Shown here: piece after piece, positions 1-12,800 of the stretch
Layout of the letters: each line of letters starts with the position of its first letter
Numbering within the stretch: the stretch's first letter is position 1
NCBI GenBank assembly: GCA_030141605.1
Contig: JAQGDQ010000048.1
Location: forward strand, 186,001 to 250,000
DNA length: 64,000 nucleotides
From: Tubiluchus corallicola
Lineage: Eukaryota; Priapulida; Priapulimorpha; Priapulimorphida; Tubiluchidae
Direction: 5' to 3'
The notes under the pieces: generated by a model
The model's input: only the letters and a program-made list of their open reading frames with translations
Told to the model about the DNA's origin: nothing
Database searches by the model: none
Program-made: the position numbers and the translations under genes

Positions 1-75
1 TGGTGCGATGAGGTGGAGTGGTATGGTGTGGTGCAGTGTGGTGTGATGGGGTGGAGTGGTGTGGTGTGGGTTGTG
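1..75. repeat. GT/GA-rich minisatellite cut by the left edge
   Basis: The first 75 bases are degenerate repeats of short words such as ggtgtggtg and ggggtggagtggt. The array is truncated by the window edge. The short ORF across it is an artefact of the repeat. Confidence 0.7.
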
Positions 76-559
76 TGTTGATTTGTGCACAAAATTCTTT
101 TTGTGGGGTTTGGCTAGTAATAATAGTAATAATAATAATAATAATCTCTCTCTCGCTCTGGAATGACAGTATCAAGACATTCCAAATTATTTCAAACCTA
201 AAACAATCATAAAATAATTATCGCTTAGTACGTAGATCTATGAAATTCACACTCGTTTCCGTAGTGATTCGCAGTTCCCACGCAAATACTCACTTAATTA
301 CTCTGTGGATGCACACATTCTAGATTCTGAGGCTATATTGTAATGATAACTACTATAAATCTATAACGCAATAATGAAAATGCACCTGCTTAAGACAACA
401 TAAAGAGCGCCGCACGTATGATGTTAATTAATGCTAGTTACCCGTTGACCATGTTAACAAGCGTTGCGTTGCATCAAAGAATTATATTATAACAATGTCA
501 ATACTCTTTCGATATTGGTAAGTTTGTTGATACAATTTGCAGTCTCTCTATTGAACAGG

Positions 560-770
560 AAGTAGGGGTGTTCGAAGATTGCGGTGGAATAGGGTTCGGG
601 TCGGGTTCGGGATCGAATAGGGATCAGTAGTCGGGATCGAGGTGCGAAACGCTGAATGAATTCAATTTCGTAATATTTCGGGTTTCGGGATGAAGCGCTC
701 AGTATCGAGGCTTGAGACAGGACTGAATGTTCGGAAACTGAGTTCGGGGTTTGACGAAAGTTCGAGGTGT
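560..770. repeat. TCGGG/GGGTTCGG-rich degenerate repeat, possible hAT end
   Basis: This stretch is rich in gggttcgg, gggatcga and ttcgggg words, unlike its AT-rich surroundings. It opens with taggggtgttcgaa, resembling the hAT-like terminus at 40998 (taggggtgagcat). No matching right end was found, so assignment to a transposon is an inference. Confidence 0.35.
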
Positions 771-847
771 ATGTGTACCTGATAATATGACTATCGTTTA
801 TTGATGGTAAATTAAATTAGTGCTGACGGTTTAAATTAAATTAAATT

Positions 848-1030
848 AGACCAAATGGTTTAGTCTATTGGTAACGCATCCGCTTTCCGTCTTGCAGGTC
901 GTGAGTTCGATAGAGCTGCCGATTCATACCAAAGACTTTAAAAATGGTACCTGCTGTTGCTTTGCCTGGCGCGTGGTATTTAGGGTAAAAGTGGAATAAT
1001 AATAGTCTCTGTTATATAGTTGTAGGTTTA
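848..1030 (+). repeat. tRNA-derived SINE-like element
   Basis: Positions 858-930 look like a tRNA-related head: an A-box-like tagtctattgg near 861, a pseudo-anticodon region, and a B-box-like gagttcgatag near 903. A tRNA-unrelated body follows (ggtacctgctgttgc, tttgcctggcgcg) and then an AT-rich tail running into the (TTA)n tract. A head, body and simple-repeat tail is the usual layout of a tRNA SINE. The tRNA part would not fold as a functional tRNA. Confidence 0.6.
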
Positions 1031-1081
1031 CTATTTACAGTCGGCGAAATTTGTTAACCCAAAATCCGACTTTAAATAACG

Positions 1082-1329
<248 letters not shown>

Positions 1330-3430
1330 CGGTAAATAAATTTCTGAAATACCAATTTTGTAGACACTCATTATTGATTAATCAGCAATAATTAGTGCAT
1401 GAATGCTCGAGAAAATCGTCATTGGCTTGCCAAAACACCAGGACTGCTATGTTATTACACAGTTTCTAAGCTAAAAAATGAACTTAATGGTCAGTTTCTG
1501 AAAATAAGACTGGGACTTTTCAATTTAATGATCAGCTTAGTTTAATTCTGTCTTTAATGATTTCTTAATTCTTTATCAATAATTCTATAATTATTAAATA
1601 TTTTTTTAATTTAATCATTCTTCTACACGTATTTAATAATTCTTTAATGAAATCAAGACTTATACCATTTAAATGACACCAAATTTGAAATTATTACGAA
1701 GCATTTCTCATTTTTTTTCTGATTTTTATGACTGATTGGTTCCACGTAAATCTGCAAGAAGATAACTTTCTAGACACAGCAAGTCAGAAATGTAAATATA
1801 TTAAATTCCTGCCAATGCACAATATTTAGCTGTATACACAAAATGTCATCATATGCGAAGCCATAGATACTAGAACAAACAAAACTATTTACTGGATAAT
1901 AATTAAAAGCTGAAGCCGTGTGTTTCCAGACAGGAAATTAACTTAGTGTCAATGCTGTAGCAGTATACACATATAAGAAAGAGCCGATTGTGAATGCGCG
2001 TACGATTTTCGCAGTGAAGCTGGCATCGAAGCTTTTTCTTAAAAACACGTTTATTTATAATCAGGTATTTATAAATCGTGCAAAAGGGCTTCGTGAAGAG
2101 GGTTAATTGAAGCACAAATACGTCGCTTAACGTAAAGAAGAAAAATAAAAAAATCAATAAATTACAGCATGGTTCAACGTTAGGCTATAAGCACATATTT
2201 TTAATCTTGCAACTTTTTTGCTCCGGCAAATTGCAAGTTGGGAAAACCCGACTACGTGCGCACAAACAGTTTTTATCTGAGCATTTTGAATGACGGGAAA
2301 CGTGATTTAAGGGACTGAGTGCACTTGTGTTCATGCATTGTTAATTCACAAAACAAAACAAATACTGGTGAAAAACAGGCAGTTTAAGCACCACTTACGC
2401 ATGAGCTTTCTCAATAAACTTATCCCACTATATAATAAATTCGGGGCTGCCAGAAATAAATTTAACAGACAGGTCAACCTCACAAAAAGGACATTTTATT
2501 TGACGGCAACGGTGATTATAGCGATATTATTTTAAATAATAATCATTAGATCTATTTTTATTATTTAGCCGAATTATATTTCACACTGGCTTAGAATATG
2601 GTTTAACCTTGATATTTTAGATAGCTTTTTTTTAGAAAAGGCCACTTTCTGCCCCAGTTCAACCAGCCAGGGAGGGTGGCTGCCTCCACTGCCACTTTAC
2701 TACTGGCGCTCTTGAGTACTGTAAATTGTAGTAAGGGTGTGCGTGTAGTACACTAACAAGCAATGTTATACGTAGTACGACTATTTCGTCGTCTGCTAAT
2801 TATTTGTTGCTCCAAATGATCTTTTTTATTTGTCTTTATCACAATGTAATCCATTTTTGGCACAGAGATTTGATACATCAGTGATTGATAATTCATTGGT
2901 TATCAGTTGCAAGAAAATATGTGATAGGTAATAAAGTCAGTGATTGGTTACTTGTCGGTGATCAGTTACTATTATCAAATCTATTTTTTGTGATGGGATT
3001 AGCATGGGTGACGGTTATGGCGAACAACCACATTTAATGTTGGTGTGCTACTAGACTGCATTTAATGAAAAAACTATTTCCACAAAAAGCCAGCATTAAA
3101 TGGATTTGCGCTCTCATTACAGACAATGCGTATTTCATCTGTTACAAGAGAAATTTCATGCAACGAAACGATAACGCAGCCTCTGTCCAAGAAAAATCTT
3201 ATATGAGATTCATATTCTAGGTAAGTGGAAATGGTGTTAACAGGCCAGCCTTCACGCAAAGTTTTGCAATCTCATTTTAAAGTCGCGAATCAAAATTTGG
3301 CGCTTTTTTCAATTGTCAATTACTCTATCGATTTTTTTTGTAGAATTCAGCACTCAAAAATGAATAAAGGATCCAGCGCTCAAGAGCCTTTTCAATGTAT
3401 ATGATTGTGAATACTTTAAGTCGTTTAGCA
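1330..3430. other. gene-free AT-rich stretch
   Basis: No ORF here resembles a known protein and no exon with paired splice signals was recognised. A patch near 2640-2710 (ccagccagggagggtggctg) is GC-richer than its surroundings and may be an old repeat. 2870-2970 contains loosely repeated gtgattgat/ggttatcagtt words. Confidence 0.6.
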
Positions 3431-3549
3431 GTGAACAACGAACTACATTTGCTTTAATCATGTCTCATGGTTGTGAACTTCTTAATTTAATCCAATATAG
3501 CTCTACAATATCAAGCGAAAGGATAGAAAAAATGAAGGTCTGATAAACA

Positions 3550-4766
3550 ATGAAAATTGTGAAAATTAGTAAAACTTATATTTTTATATTAGGCGGTCAC
3601 AAAATTACTAAAAATGCATTCATATTACGCAGCGATAACCTACAAATTGTCCAAAACGATACCTATTTAGGAATAACCTTTAATGCCAATGGCTCCTTTA
3701 ATACAGCTAAACAAGAGCTGCATAATAAGTCCGCCAAAGTTTTTTTCAAACTTAGACAAAATGCATGGGTACAAATACAGAAATAAATGCAGTAACGAAA
3801 TTATTTGCCACTCTGATCAAACTAGTTGCACTGTACTCGTGCGAGATTTTGGCATCCTTTCCTTTTACAACAAAACAGTGCAGAAGGATCATGTAATATG
3901 TATCGAAAATATATATGATTCTTTGCTAGCAGAACTTCTAAACGTAGAATTATGCAAATTTATGCTGGGCGTCGGAAAAGCTTTGGAAAAGCGCCGTACG
4001 ATGTGAACTTGGTATATACCCACTATGCATACCCACATCATTATCGAAAGTGTAGAATATTAGATTAGCCAATTAAACATGCCAGAAAATTCTATGATCT
4101 CACTTTGAAAATATGATACTTGTGAACAACGATATGGACTGTTGGTTACTCTTTGTTAAAGATATATTAACCCATATACAGGTTTTATAAACATTTGGGA
4201 ATGTCAGAACGTATCAGATACCACTCAGTTTGTTAAATCAGTTTGTTAAATATTTAAAACTTAAAACTTTTATCAAACTCTTAGTCTTACTGGAAAAATA
4301 ATATATCCAAAAAAGGGAAGAGTGGAAAAATAATAAATTAAGAATGTACTCAAAGTTCAAATCCCCTTATCAATGTGAAAAATACTTAAAAATAAATAAA
4401 AATCCCGTCCATAGATCTAACTTCACTAAAGTGCATATAAGTGCTCATAATTTTTTCATTGAAAAAGGACGCCACCAATGCCAGAAAATTCCTGTTGAGC
4501 AACGAATATGCCAGGTTTGGAATACTCAAGAAATTGAAACCATCTACTATTTCGTACTACGTTGTAACAAATATAATTATATTAGAGAGACTTTGCTTAG
4601 GGAAATTTGTATTTTGTGTCCCACTTTTATGTCACTTACTGATGAGGATAAATTCAAAGTCAGCATGATCACGCCTTCTTGGCCAAAATTTAACTTGTTT
4701 GTTTTTTACATACTCAAATTTGTCATACTCAAATGTATGACATTTCACACAGGCATAAATCATTAG
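3550..4766 (+). mobile_element. Degenerate non-LTR retrotransposon, reverse transcriptase C-terminal region
   Basis: The frame at 3550-3786 carries the RT thumb-side signature TYLGITFNANGSF followed by an AKQELHNKSAKVFFKLR helix, typical of LINE ORF2 downstream of the catalytic core. The match continues after a frame change near 3787 (LIKLVALYSCEIL, then CKFMLGVGK) and again at 4344-4670, where HNFFIEKGRHQC and an HC-type tail with FVLRCNKY resemble the C-terminal region of the same elements. Several frameshifts and stops show it is dead. The clade cannot be told from this piece. Confidence 0.75.
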
Positions 4767-5540
4767 TTGTCGTTAAGCGGACACCGAAGCAAGCTTTTAT
4801 GCAATTCATGTGCAAAGTGTTAACGCTCCTTAGGTTGTCTTTTAACTAGGATTCACATCCGTAGTGATGCAAAACCATAGCGCTGCCTGTAAAACGCTTC
4901 TCTTCATAACGATTGAAGCATCCTGAAATCTGCTGTAAAAGCTCGAAATTAAAGTAAATCTGTTAACCGAATTTTAGCATGTTGAGTTAATACATGTCTA
5001 AATTTGTATCCTCTATAAATGGCTAACCAAGACAAACGTAGATGATACAATGGATATATTAATAGAGCCACTACTCACTTTTATTGAATTTCTGTCATGA
5101 GTTGTGCCATTTACCAAATAAATTTGGTTTTAATTTGATTAATAATCATGCCGTACTCCTCGCAAAATAGTAGTAGTACTATTTACTGACCTTAAAATTA
5201 ATATTTACAACCTTTGACGGGGATAGCAAAATTGAAACATTTCATAGTCAAACATTTTCTCATTTTCAGAAAAAAGCAACATTATAGAAAGGTTAAAACA
5301 AATTTTCATTTTGTGTCAGTGAAAAAAGATAAGAATATATGATAATGATTGAGCTGAAACTAGAAGATGATTCAACAATGTAGATAGAGACAATGTAAAT
5401 GAGCTTACAGAATTTTACAATTACAAATTATAACAATTCATTATGGTACTTGCAAAAATTGGTGTGTTTTTTATTCATAAACTTTTAAAATGTTGAAGCA
5501 GATCTCCAATACAAAATTGGAATTCATGATTGACGTTAAG
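4767..5540. other. gene-free AT-rich stretch between LINE remnants
   Basis: No exon or structured repeat was recognised here. It separates two LINE fragments lying in opposite orientation. Confidence 0.5.
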
Positions 5541-5544
5541 GATG

Positions 5545-5895
5545 TAAAGTCTATATTGCTGAACTGCAGTACTCGTGCCTTTGTAGCAACTTCTCCTTGT
5601 TAGCACTGAATCATCATCAGTAATAAGGAGTGCCTACTACTAAGAAAATAATCTGTGCTAGTGCTCTTCAGCAACCTGATTAGGGGTTTACTGAAGAGAA
5701 CAAATAACAAGCAGCTGGTTAGTGCACCTTGACGCACACCAATATTTGGCTCTTGTTCGATTCAAATCAGTGCTTTAGTCGTTGCGTATATGACTCGGAT
5801 GGCTTCTAGCATTCTTCTTCCGAAACCCAGCGACATAAGTTCTTGCGGTAGTTTAGATCTTGGTACGCGATCGTAAGCTACGTTGAAGTCATTAT
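5545..5895 (-). mobile_element. Non-LTR reverse transcriptase core fragment (minus strand)
   Basis: Reading the minus strand from about 5890 gives DFNVAYDRVPRSKLP, then LGFGRRMLEAIRVIY, then PNIGVRQGALTSCLLF near 5740. This is the order of RT motifs in LINE ORF2 (palm motif A, helix, the GxRQG motif). A frame change is then needed to reach a DD-SVL sequence near 5610, corresponding to the catalytic xxDD box. The fragment has stops and a frameshift and is not functional. Its orientation is opposite to the RT remnants at 3550 and 9300. Confidence 0.7.
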
Positions 5896-5984
5896 CACTT
5901 ACATTATCACATTATCATTACAGCATTAAAGACATAACATAATCGGTTAGAAATTTTGTTTTTACTTTATGCTTTGCTGTGGTG

Positions 5985-6195
5985 TTACAATATGCGTTAA
6001 ACTTCAGGTTGTTTATTATATTGTGCGTTTTTGGAGTCTTACATTTTGAGTTAATTTTTTGATTATATTGTTAGTTAATTTTATTACATTATCGGTTATT
6101 TAATACATTATGCGTTCATTTTTAATACATTGTGCGTTAATTTTTTGGTATTACATTATCGGGCGTTTATTACATTATCAGTTATAACAAGCTTA
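5985..6195. repeat. Degenerate tandem repeat with TTACATTATCGGTTA-type units
   Basis: A unit of roughly 25-35 bases recurs with variation: ttacattatcggtta, aatacattatgcgttc, aatacattgtgcgtta, ttacattatcgggcg, ttacattatcagtta. Spacing is irregular, so this is an old, diverged tandem array. Confidence 0.55.
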
Positions 6196-8580
6196 ATTAA
6201 TAATGCTTGATACAGCGGTGTAGTGTTGTGGGAATACATGGAATGGCGCGTTTCTTGCACTGTTTGGAAGGGGGGATAGCGCTTCTTCACTGTTTCAAGT
6301 TAATTTTACCGACATTTCAGATATAGTCTGTCCATGCGTAGGCCTATAAAAAATTTTTTAGTAGAAATGTGTTTGAATACAATAGTTACATACTCATTAA
6401 GTGCAGCATTACGTCAAAATTATGAAAACGAGTCATAATTTGCAAATTCGTGTGATTCGACTATTATATTTTAGTAACTGCATACTTGGAACTATAAGCA
6501 GTTGCTATTATTTATTCGTTTATAAAATATACAATTTTATAAAGACAGGAAGGCAGCTGGGTTAAAGCACCTTGTTGATCCTTTTTCGAGTGCAACAGTT
6601 ATTTGAAAGCGAAATTAAAAAACTAACAAGTACGAGATTCCCTTTTGAATTGTAAGTTGCCGTATCGCCATGCTGTATTCAGTATTTTTTACATAAACGA
6701 CTTTACTTTGATGTGTTTTAAAAAGTAGGTAAACCTAAATTGCACTTCTTGTACTTCTGTGCAAGTATTAACGTTTAGGTTTGGCTGCTATACTTCGGCA
6801 AAATTTAGGCGTAATTCTTCTGCTTCTGTGAACGTTTAGGTTTCACTGTTACACGTTGTAGACCAATTTACTCTTTCTCGTGTAACATAATTTATTGATG
6901 TGTTTGCAAATTAAGGGTTGCAAATTGATTTACTTTTTTTCGCAACAGCAACAGCAAATAGATACACCTTAAACATAAATGAATCCAATAATAACTACTC
7001 AACCTTTACTAACTACTTCTATATCAGATGCAACCGACCTGCAGTCACTTACCTAAGACAAAATCAGAATCCAAATTGTAGATCGGTTTGTCTGCCTCTT
7101 GGACGGCATCGCTCATTGAAATGGTCAACAACAAAAACAACAAAATCGGGTTCAACAGCAATCTACCTTTCTTTGAAGCCATTTTCGCAAATATTTTGGC
7201 TACCTTTCAAAATGTTGTCATTGACTTCAGTTTCTCCGTCTTTATTAGAAACTTTTGATCAAGCCATCGTATCGTCGATTAGTAAACACTTTTGTTTATT
7301 ACAACAATAATTTATACTAATTAACCACTACGCACGACTTTGCTTGACTGGCGTACACAAGACTTCTATTGAATATCGAACTCTCGTCTTTATTTGTTGC
7401 CGCAAATGAGCAGTGTGTGTTTGCTGTTCTTTTGCTCAATAATAATGACGGAGTTAGCATGTTTGTTCAACCTGCCAGGAAAGTTCTGATTCCGTTGATA
7501 TTCGAAAGTGATTAGTTCCTTAGCGTAACGATGCAAGAAGATTCATGGAACGTTAGTGACGTGTTCTGCTCTCAGCATCCAACCACGCAGCTTTGTCTTT
7601 ACTGCAGCTGGCTAAGAATAAAACGATGCGCGCAGGTGCACTTATTCCGCGAAACTGTAAACATGACAACGAGAAAATAGTTCTAATCAAGCAAAAAGGC
7701 TTCTACGATTCGACTGTAATAAGACATTAGTGTAAAATCAAAGCTTTGTGAAATCGCATTTTGCAGCATCAGTGTAATATTCATGCAACGAAAGCCCCAG
7801 CGGTTACTATAGTTACATACGATTTTTTTTCTATTTGCCTTGTATGACGTACATACTCGTTAATTACTTACTTACTGATTAGAATATTTGTTACTTGACA
7901 TTCAAAAATTAACATTTTTGTTGATTACTTATAGACTTATTCACCAGATTGACGTCTTATAATTTGTATTTTCTTCATTTACTTGCAAATTTATTTAATT
8001 ATTTCATATTTATTTCATTTATTTCATTATTATTTCATATAAAATTTGATGGTTTTTATTTTCTTGATTGTCATTATCAGGGTGAAATTGGCAGAAACAT
8101 AAAATTACATATTCCTATTCATATTCTTGAGTTGCAGAATTCGATTTGTCGTTACTAGTCTGATCTGCCTTTTGTTACTCGGGTAATTGTCACTGACTTG
8201 CGTAAAAAACAGAAAAGTAAAAATGAAAAAAAGAGATGGTAAGAATACACTAAATTAGATGAACTTTTATTTACGGTTAAAACTTAAATAGTTTGTTCTC
8301 ACTCATAATGTGATGCTACCCAATTAATTATCATCTGTCTTAAGTGCAATAATTTCCGTTTGCCAGATCATATTTAGTCTTTGTATTCGTGTTTTATTTT
8401 TACACGAACGAAATGTAGAATCTACAGCAACACTAAAGTAAATTAAAATCATTCCTTTCTGCATACACTAAGTGAATTTCGATAAGTAACCTTTAGATAA
8501 TGCATAAAATAAATAAAAACAAAACCTTTTTAGTCTGATAGTTTTAAACAACAATTTATTAATCAGCAAATTATCGACCG
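6196..8580. other. gene-free stretch
   Basis: The longest open frame (6918-7310) has a low-complexity Ser/Thr/Asn composition, no splice partners and no recognisable domain, so I do not call it. No RNA gene or paired repeat was recognised. Confidence 0.5.
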
Positions 8581-8674
8581 CACCTCCCCCCCCCCCCATT
8601 ATTATGCGCCCCACTAAGCGTAGTCTTTTGTCGACCTTACCTTAGAACAGTTTGAAGTGTCACGTTCTGGTTTA

Positions 8675-8866
8675 GGCATTTTTGTGATGATTCGATCCAT
8701 TACGAAGCCATTGCATATCAGCACTGCATAGCAGCTATAAGTAGCTGGTACGGAATGGCCTCGTTGGTTCTGTCGGCAGACGGACGGGTGCGTCTACCAC
8801 TTAAGCACCTGTTCCGTAGTCATGATCAGCATGAGGAAAGGCAGGAAAAGTTTCTGGCTAGAGTTT
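8675..8866 (+). other. Candidate isolated coding exon or old gene fragment
   Basis: After an AG at 8674 the frame stays open and unusually coding-like for about 190 bases: balanced codons, higher GC, and a charged stretch with LPLKHLFRSHDQHEERQEKF near its end. Beyond about 8866 the same frame turns into AT-rich, Phe-rich noise. A convincing donor is missing and I do not recognise the family. It could be an exon of a gene with distant exons or a fragment of a mobile-element ORF. Confidence 0.25.
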
Positions 8867-9289
8867 ACCTTAATTTTTTTTGTTTGAATTTTTATATTTC
8901 TTTTCTATTTTCTCATCTACAATATTTGTCTGATCTGACTTGCCACCTCCGCAACAGTGTTATTAAGCATCTCAAATCCTGCATTCGTGTCGTTTTCGTA
9001 ATTTTACGAACTAGTAGATGTAAGTTTTTTGCACAACTAATATTTGACATAATATTAGTTCCTAACTTGACTACTATGTTACGGGCAGGCTTTGCTGTTC
9101 CATTCGTTTGTTACGTTGCTATTTTACTGATTATTTGTACATGTAAGCCATAGTTACAAAGTTTATTGCTGCTATTATCAGGTGATGATGACGAGGGTGA
9201 TGAACCCTGTCCCACATATTATTTGTACATATCAATGTCTTAAGTATATTAGTTAACGATTCTTACTTATTCGTTCTAGATTAAATAAT

Positions 9290-10420
9290 CCCGAAAGTTG
9301 CCCAATTAATTTAATTAAAAATAAAGACTGTGATAAAATTATCTTTGCGGTATATTACCATTCACCAAATCAATCGGCTATTTTTATTGTTTACTTTATA
9401 AAAGCATGAAATTCTAATCTTGATAAAGCGTTCAAAATGTCACATGCGAATGGTTCGCAGCTGATGAGAATAATAATTACGGAACTGCAGGGCATGATGT
9501 ACTTCTAAATCATAATTTATTTCCGTTAACTGACATACCAACTCATTTTTACGGTTTTGAAAGACACTCTTGCATTGATTTAATTATTACAGACTCATCC
9601 AACTACTCATTGAAATCTTTAATAAGGTCCATTGGCATACTTGTCCAATGTATACTGATATCATTGATGAAATTTATGATGTATGGTCTAGTTCAGTTCC
9701 AAATAATATCAAAGAGATGATACTGAATTTGCTAAGGTTACTGAGGTGACAGCAGTTCCTAATAATAAACCGTGTTATAGTAAACGCCTTTTTCTTCAAA
9801 GATAAAAATCAATAGATTATACAAGAACCCATATAACCCATATAAGAAATTCTACTGATTGGGCTAATTGTAAAAGATCGCGAAATTCTTATACGCTAGC
9901 TTGTAGAAATGCCAAAGAGAAATTGTGAGAATCTGATTTATGCGTCACTGTGCCATCCAAATACGTCCAGTAAAGGAATGCTTGAAAATTACTAAATAGT
10001 TATTAGGTAAGAAAGGAATAAATCATATGCCCCCACCCCCCGATTGAAAATGATGCAGTTTATTGTGACAACGCTGATAAGGCTGCTAAATAACCATTTT
10101 TCTTTAACAATTACCACTGATACTTCCAATTTGGCAGTGCCTCACTATGTACATAATGACACTCTGCCTATATTAAGTCATATTTCTTGTTTACCTGAAG
10201 AAATAACAACTATAATTAACGGTCCAGATTCTAATAAAGCGTGTGGGTATAATGGGATTACAGCCAGGATGCTGAAACTGATCTCTTCATTTATAACAGA
10301 CACTCTTTGTTTCATTGTATGTAAATCGTTTGACTTAGGAGAATTTCCGTCAGTATTAAAACAAGGTAACATAACGCCAACACACAAATATGGCATCAAG
10401 AATGTTATTTGAAAATAACC
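9290..10420 (+). mobile_element. Degenerate non-LTR retrotransposon: endonuclease to RT N-terminus
   Basis: At 9330-9400 the frame reads IIFAVYYHSPNQSAIF, close to the VYRPPNQS motif of LINE apurinic-type endonucleases. At 10200-10395 it reads PDSNKACGYNGITARMLK, then SFDLGEFPSVLKQGNITP, the conserved entry to the RT domain (K-G-DGI...G-FP-WK-A). The order endonuclease then RT matches a jockey/CR1-like ORF2. Stops and frameshifts between the two parts show decay, and the element breaks off after about 10412. Confidence 0.8.
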
Positions 10421-11872
10421 CACAAAGGCACATTAGTAATAGGAAGAGCACTAATGGCAGCAGCAGGCAGGCAGCTGCAACAACAGTCCTTCTCCCCAAC
10501 CTTGCCTGCCTTTTTTTGACGGATTTACTTTTTATTTGCCATAACGTTTTATTTTGTTATAACTTTTGATTAATTATTTTTTGTTGCTTGCCTATTTCAC
10601 GTAGATTGCATTTTGGCTTGGTGTTTTTATCATCCATTTTTTATTTCTGTCTTTTTGGGTATTTTCCAAATACCAATGATTACCCGCTGAATTTAACAGG
10701 AAAATGTATACACCGGGTTTATTCGAATAGACCTCCAGTAGGCCTACATTCCCTTTCCAGTTTGACGAATGTCGTAAGACTATGTGTCCGCAAAGGGACG
10801 GGTCATTCTTGATTCGGAACAAACAGGCAGGCAGGAACCCCGGAACAAACTGGTTTTTGTTGATAAGAGGTCGCAAATTTAAATGGAAAATTTTCAGCTA
10901 TAATATACGATTTGGTAATTCTACTCTGAGTAAACTGTCTCTAATGGAAAATTTGGGTCCAACAGAATGCCAACGTGCTAAGTTTTGTTTGTTATCTAAT
11001 CTTAAACACACACGATTGAATAGTTTCTTAAATAAATAGGAAAATGATACATGTTTGGTGCAACGGAACGATCTTTCTTCAAGGTCTGACAGAGAAATTA
11101 CTAGACCATTATACCTCCGCACGCAGTCTCAGTTTAGGCCTACTTTTGCTAACCTGGCTAAACGATTCGTGATAACGACTATGATTCGTCGGCAAAGTCT
11201 CACGTAGTTACTGCAAGAAAAGTAGGCCTAAATGCCACTTTGCATCAAGGGCAGATCTGAGTTTAGAAGTCGAGCTTCTACTGAGTCTGGGAGGAGATCT
11301 TTAGTGCAGCTTTTGTCAGGTCTGACCTGTGCTTTTTCCCTGCTAAGTTATTTCGGTGGCGCGAACTGACAAGGCTTTTAAACGGCGATTTTCTTTTCTA
11401 AATAACATAGATAAGATTTTATTTTTTAGTTGCTTACATTGAAAATTGTTACAGACTACTATTGCCACAATGTTCCAAACCTTAGTATTAAGAAGTGGTA
11501 AATTAAACTAGGTATAGTTGCACATAATTACATAGCTAAAAACTATTAAATTAACTCACAAATATATTAGGGAGATTAAAATAATAGACTCGGGTCTATA
11601 AGTATGACCTAACTATAATATTCTATAATACGTAATATTTAAAATTATGATTAGCAAATAAAATAAATTAAGAAGTTATGACTGATCAAAATCATAAAAG
11701 GCAGTAGAAAATTAAGAGAAAAACAAATCAAAATCATAAAATATAATGTATATACTACAGGAAAATACTGATCAAAATCGAAAGTAAAAAACGTCTAGTA
11801 TAATTTATGACATTCATCTCTAGTAAAACGTTCGCTCATTTAGTCAGTTTTGTTTTTAAACCTTCACATAAT
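10421..11872. other. gene-free stretch with a small inverted repeat
   Basis: 10458-10510 is CAG/CAGGCAGG-rich. At 11133-11147 the sequence tttaggcctactttt recurs inverted at 11218-11232, giving a hairpin of about 100 bases centred on TAGGCCTA palindromes; another copy of aggcctac is at 10740. No coding exon was recognised. Confidence 0.5.
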
Positions 11873-12800
11873 CAAGGCCGCCTTTAGATAGCTCGACGCC
11901 CTAGGCAAACGCATTCTTAGTGCCCGTTCCTCAAACGTCAAACCTTCCTACACGGTCCCCATTCACCTCACCCACTAAATTGGATTTTTGCTGTTATGAT
12001 AGAAAGTATAATGATAACTGCACGTTAAGCATATACAGGTATTATAGAATACTAATTAACTGCATTTAATTATCTATCTAATGTTGATTTCATTTGAAAC
12101 TGAATGTGAGCGCACTTATCCGATCTTCACGAGCAATCGTTTTTTCTGCAATTTCTGCCGCACATGTACATACTGCTGTAAAGATTTTCACTCAGCATTT
12201 TCATCAGCACATCTTTGAAACACTAAATTCTCTTTTATATCCATTTCACGAGTTTCGTCGTCTTCATAGCCATAACTATGGCCTAGTTGCTAATACTTCA
12301 TGGGCGAATCATTTTGCTGTTTAATGACAGCCAGCTTTTTACCTTCCGTTCACATCCCCTGTATTACTCTCCTGAAGACTTCCATTTTTATAGGTTTATC
12401 TGCCATAATTAGGTAAATACCAAGAGACATTCTTTTATTAAACGAAAGAGTCGTTTACTTCTGTACTGCTTTTATGCACACAAAATAAACTGGGGGCAAA
12501 TGTAGTGAAACCCTTCAGTAATATCAGCATCTAGTGAAATAATCTTAGCAAGCCAGACAAAGCAAAAGTAGAAAGTGTTTTGATGAAGGAATAGAGCTTG
12601 GTGTTAGAGTGAACGAATCACATATTTTGACACAAGTTGTTTCTTTTATTAATGTGTTGTGAACTTGAGCAATTTCACACTGTTATTGCTTATATTAAAG
12701 CTAAAGTTAAAGACTAAACAATAGTTCCAGAATTTGTAGCACCCCAAAATTTGGCACCCTAAGCAATTGTCTAGTTTGCCTAGTGGTAGAGCCGGCCCTG
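11873..12800. mobile_element. Non-autonomous hAT-like DNA transposon (928 bp)
   Basis: The left end is caaggccgcc and the right end, read inverted, is cagggccggc: 8 of 10 bases match, and this is the familiar hAT-type terminus. Just inside, both ends share a ctaggcaaac block and a tta-g-gtgcc block. The flanks are an 8-bp near-duplication: cacataat at 11865-11872 and caaataat at 12801-12808 (7 of 8). An 8-bp target duplication is the hAT hallmark. No transposase was recognised inside, so it is non-autonomous or decayed. Confidence 0.75.

Noticed and set aside
858-930. Functional tRNA gene
   Set aside because: A and B boxes are recognisable, but the acceptor and anticodon arms do not pair and a SINE body follows.
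6918-7310. 130-aa plus-strand ORF
   Set aside because: Low-complexity composition, no recognisable domain, no splice context.
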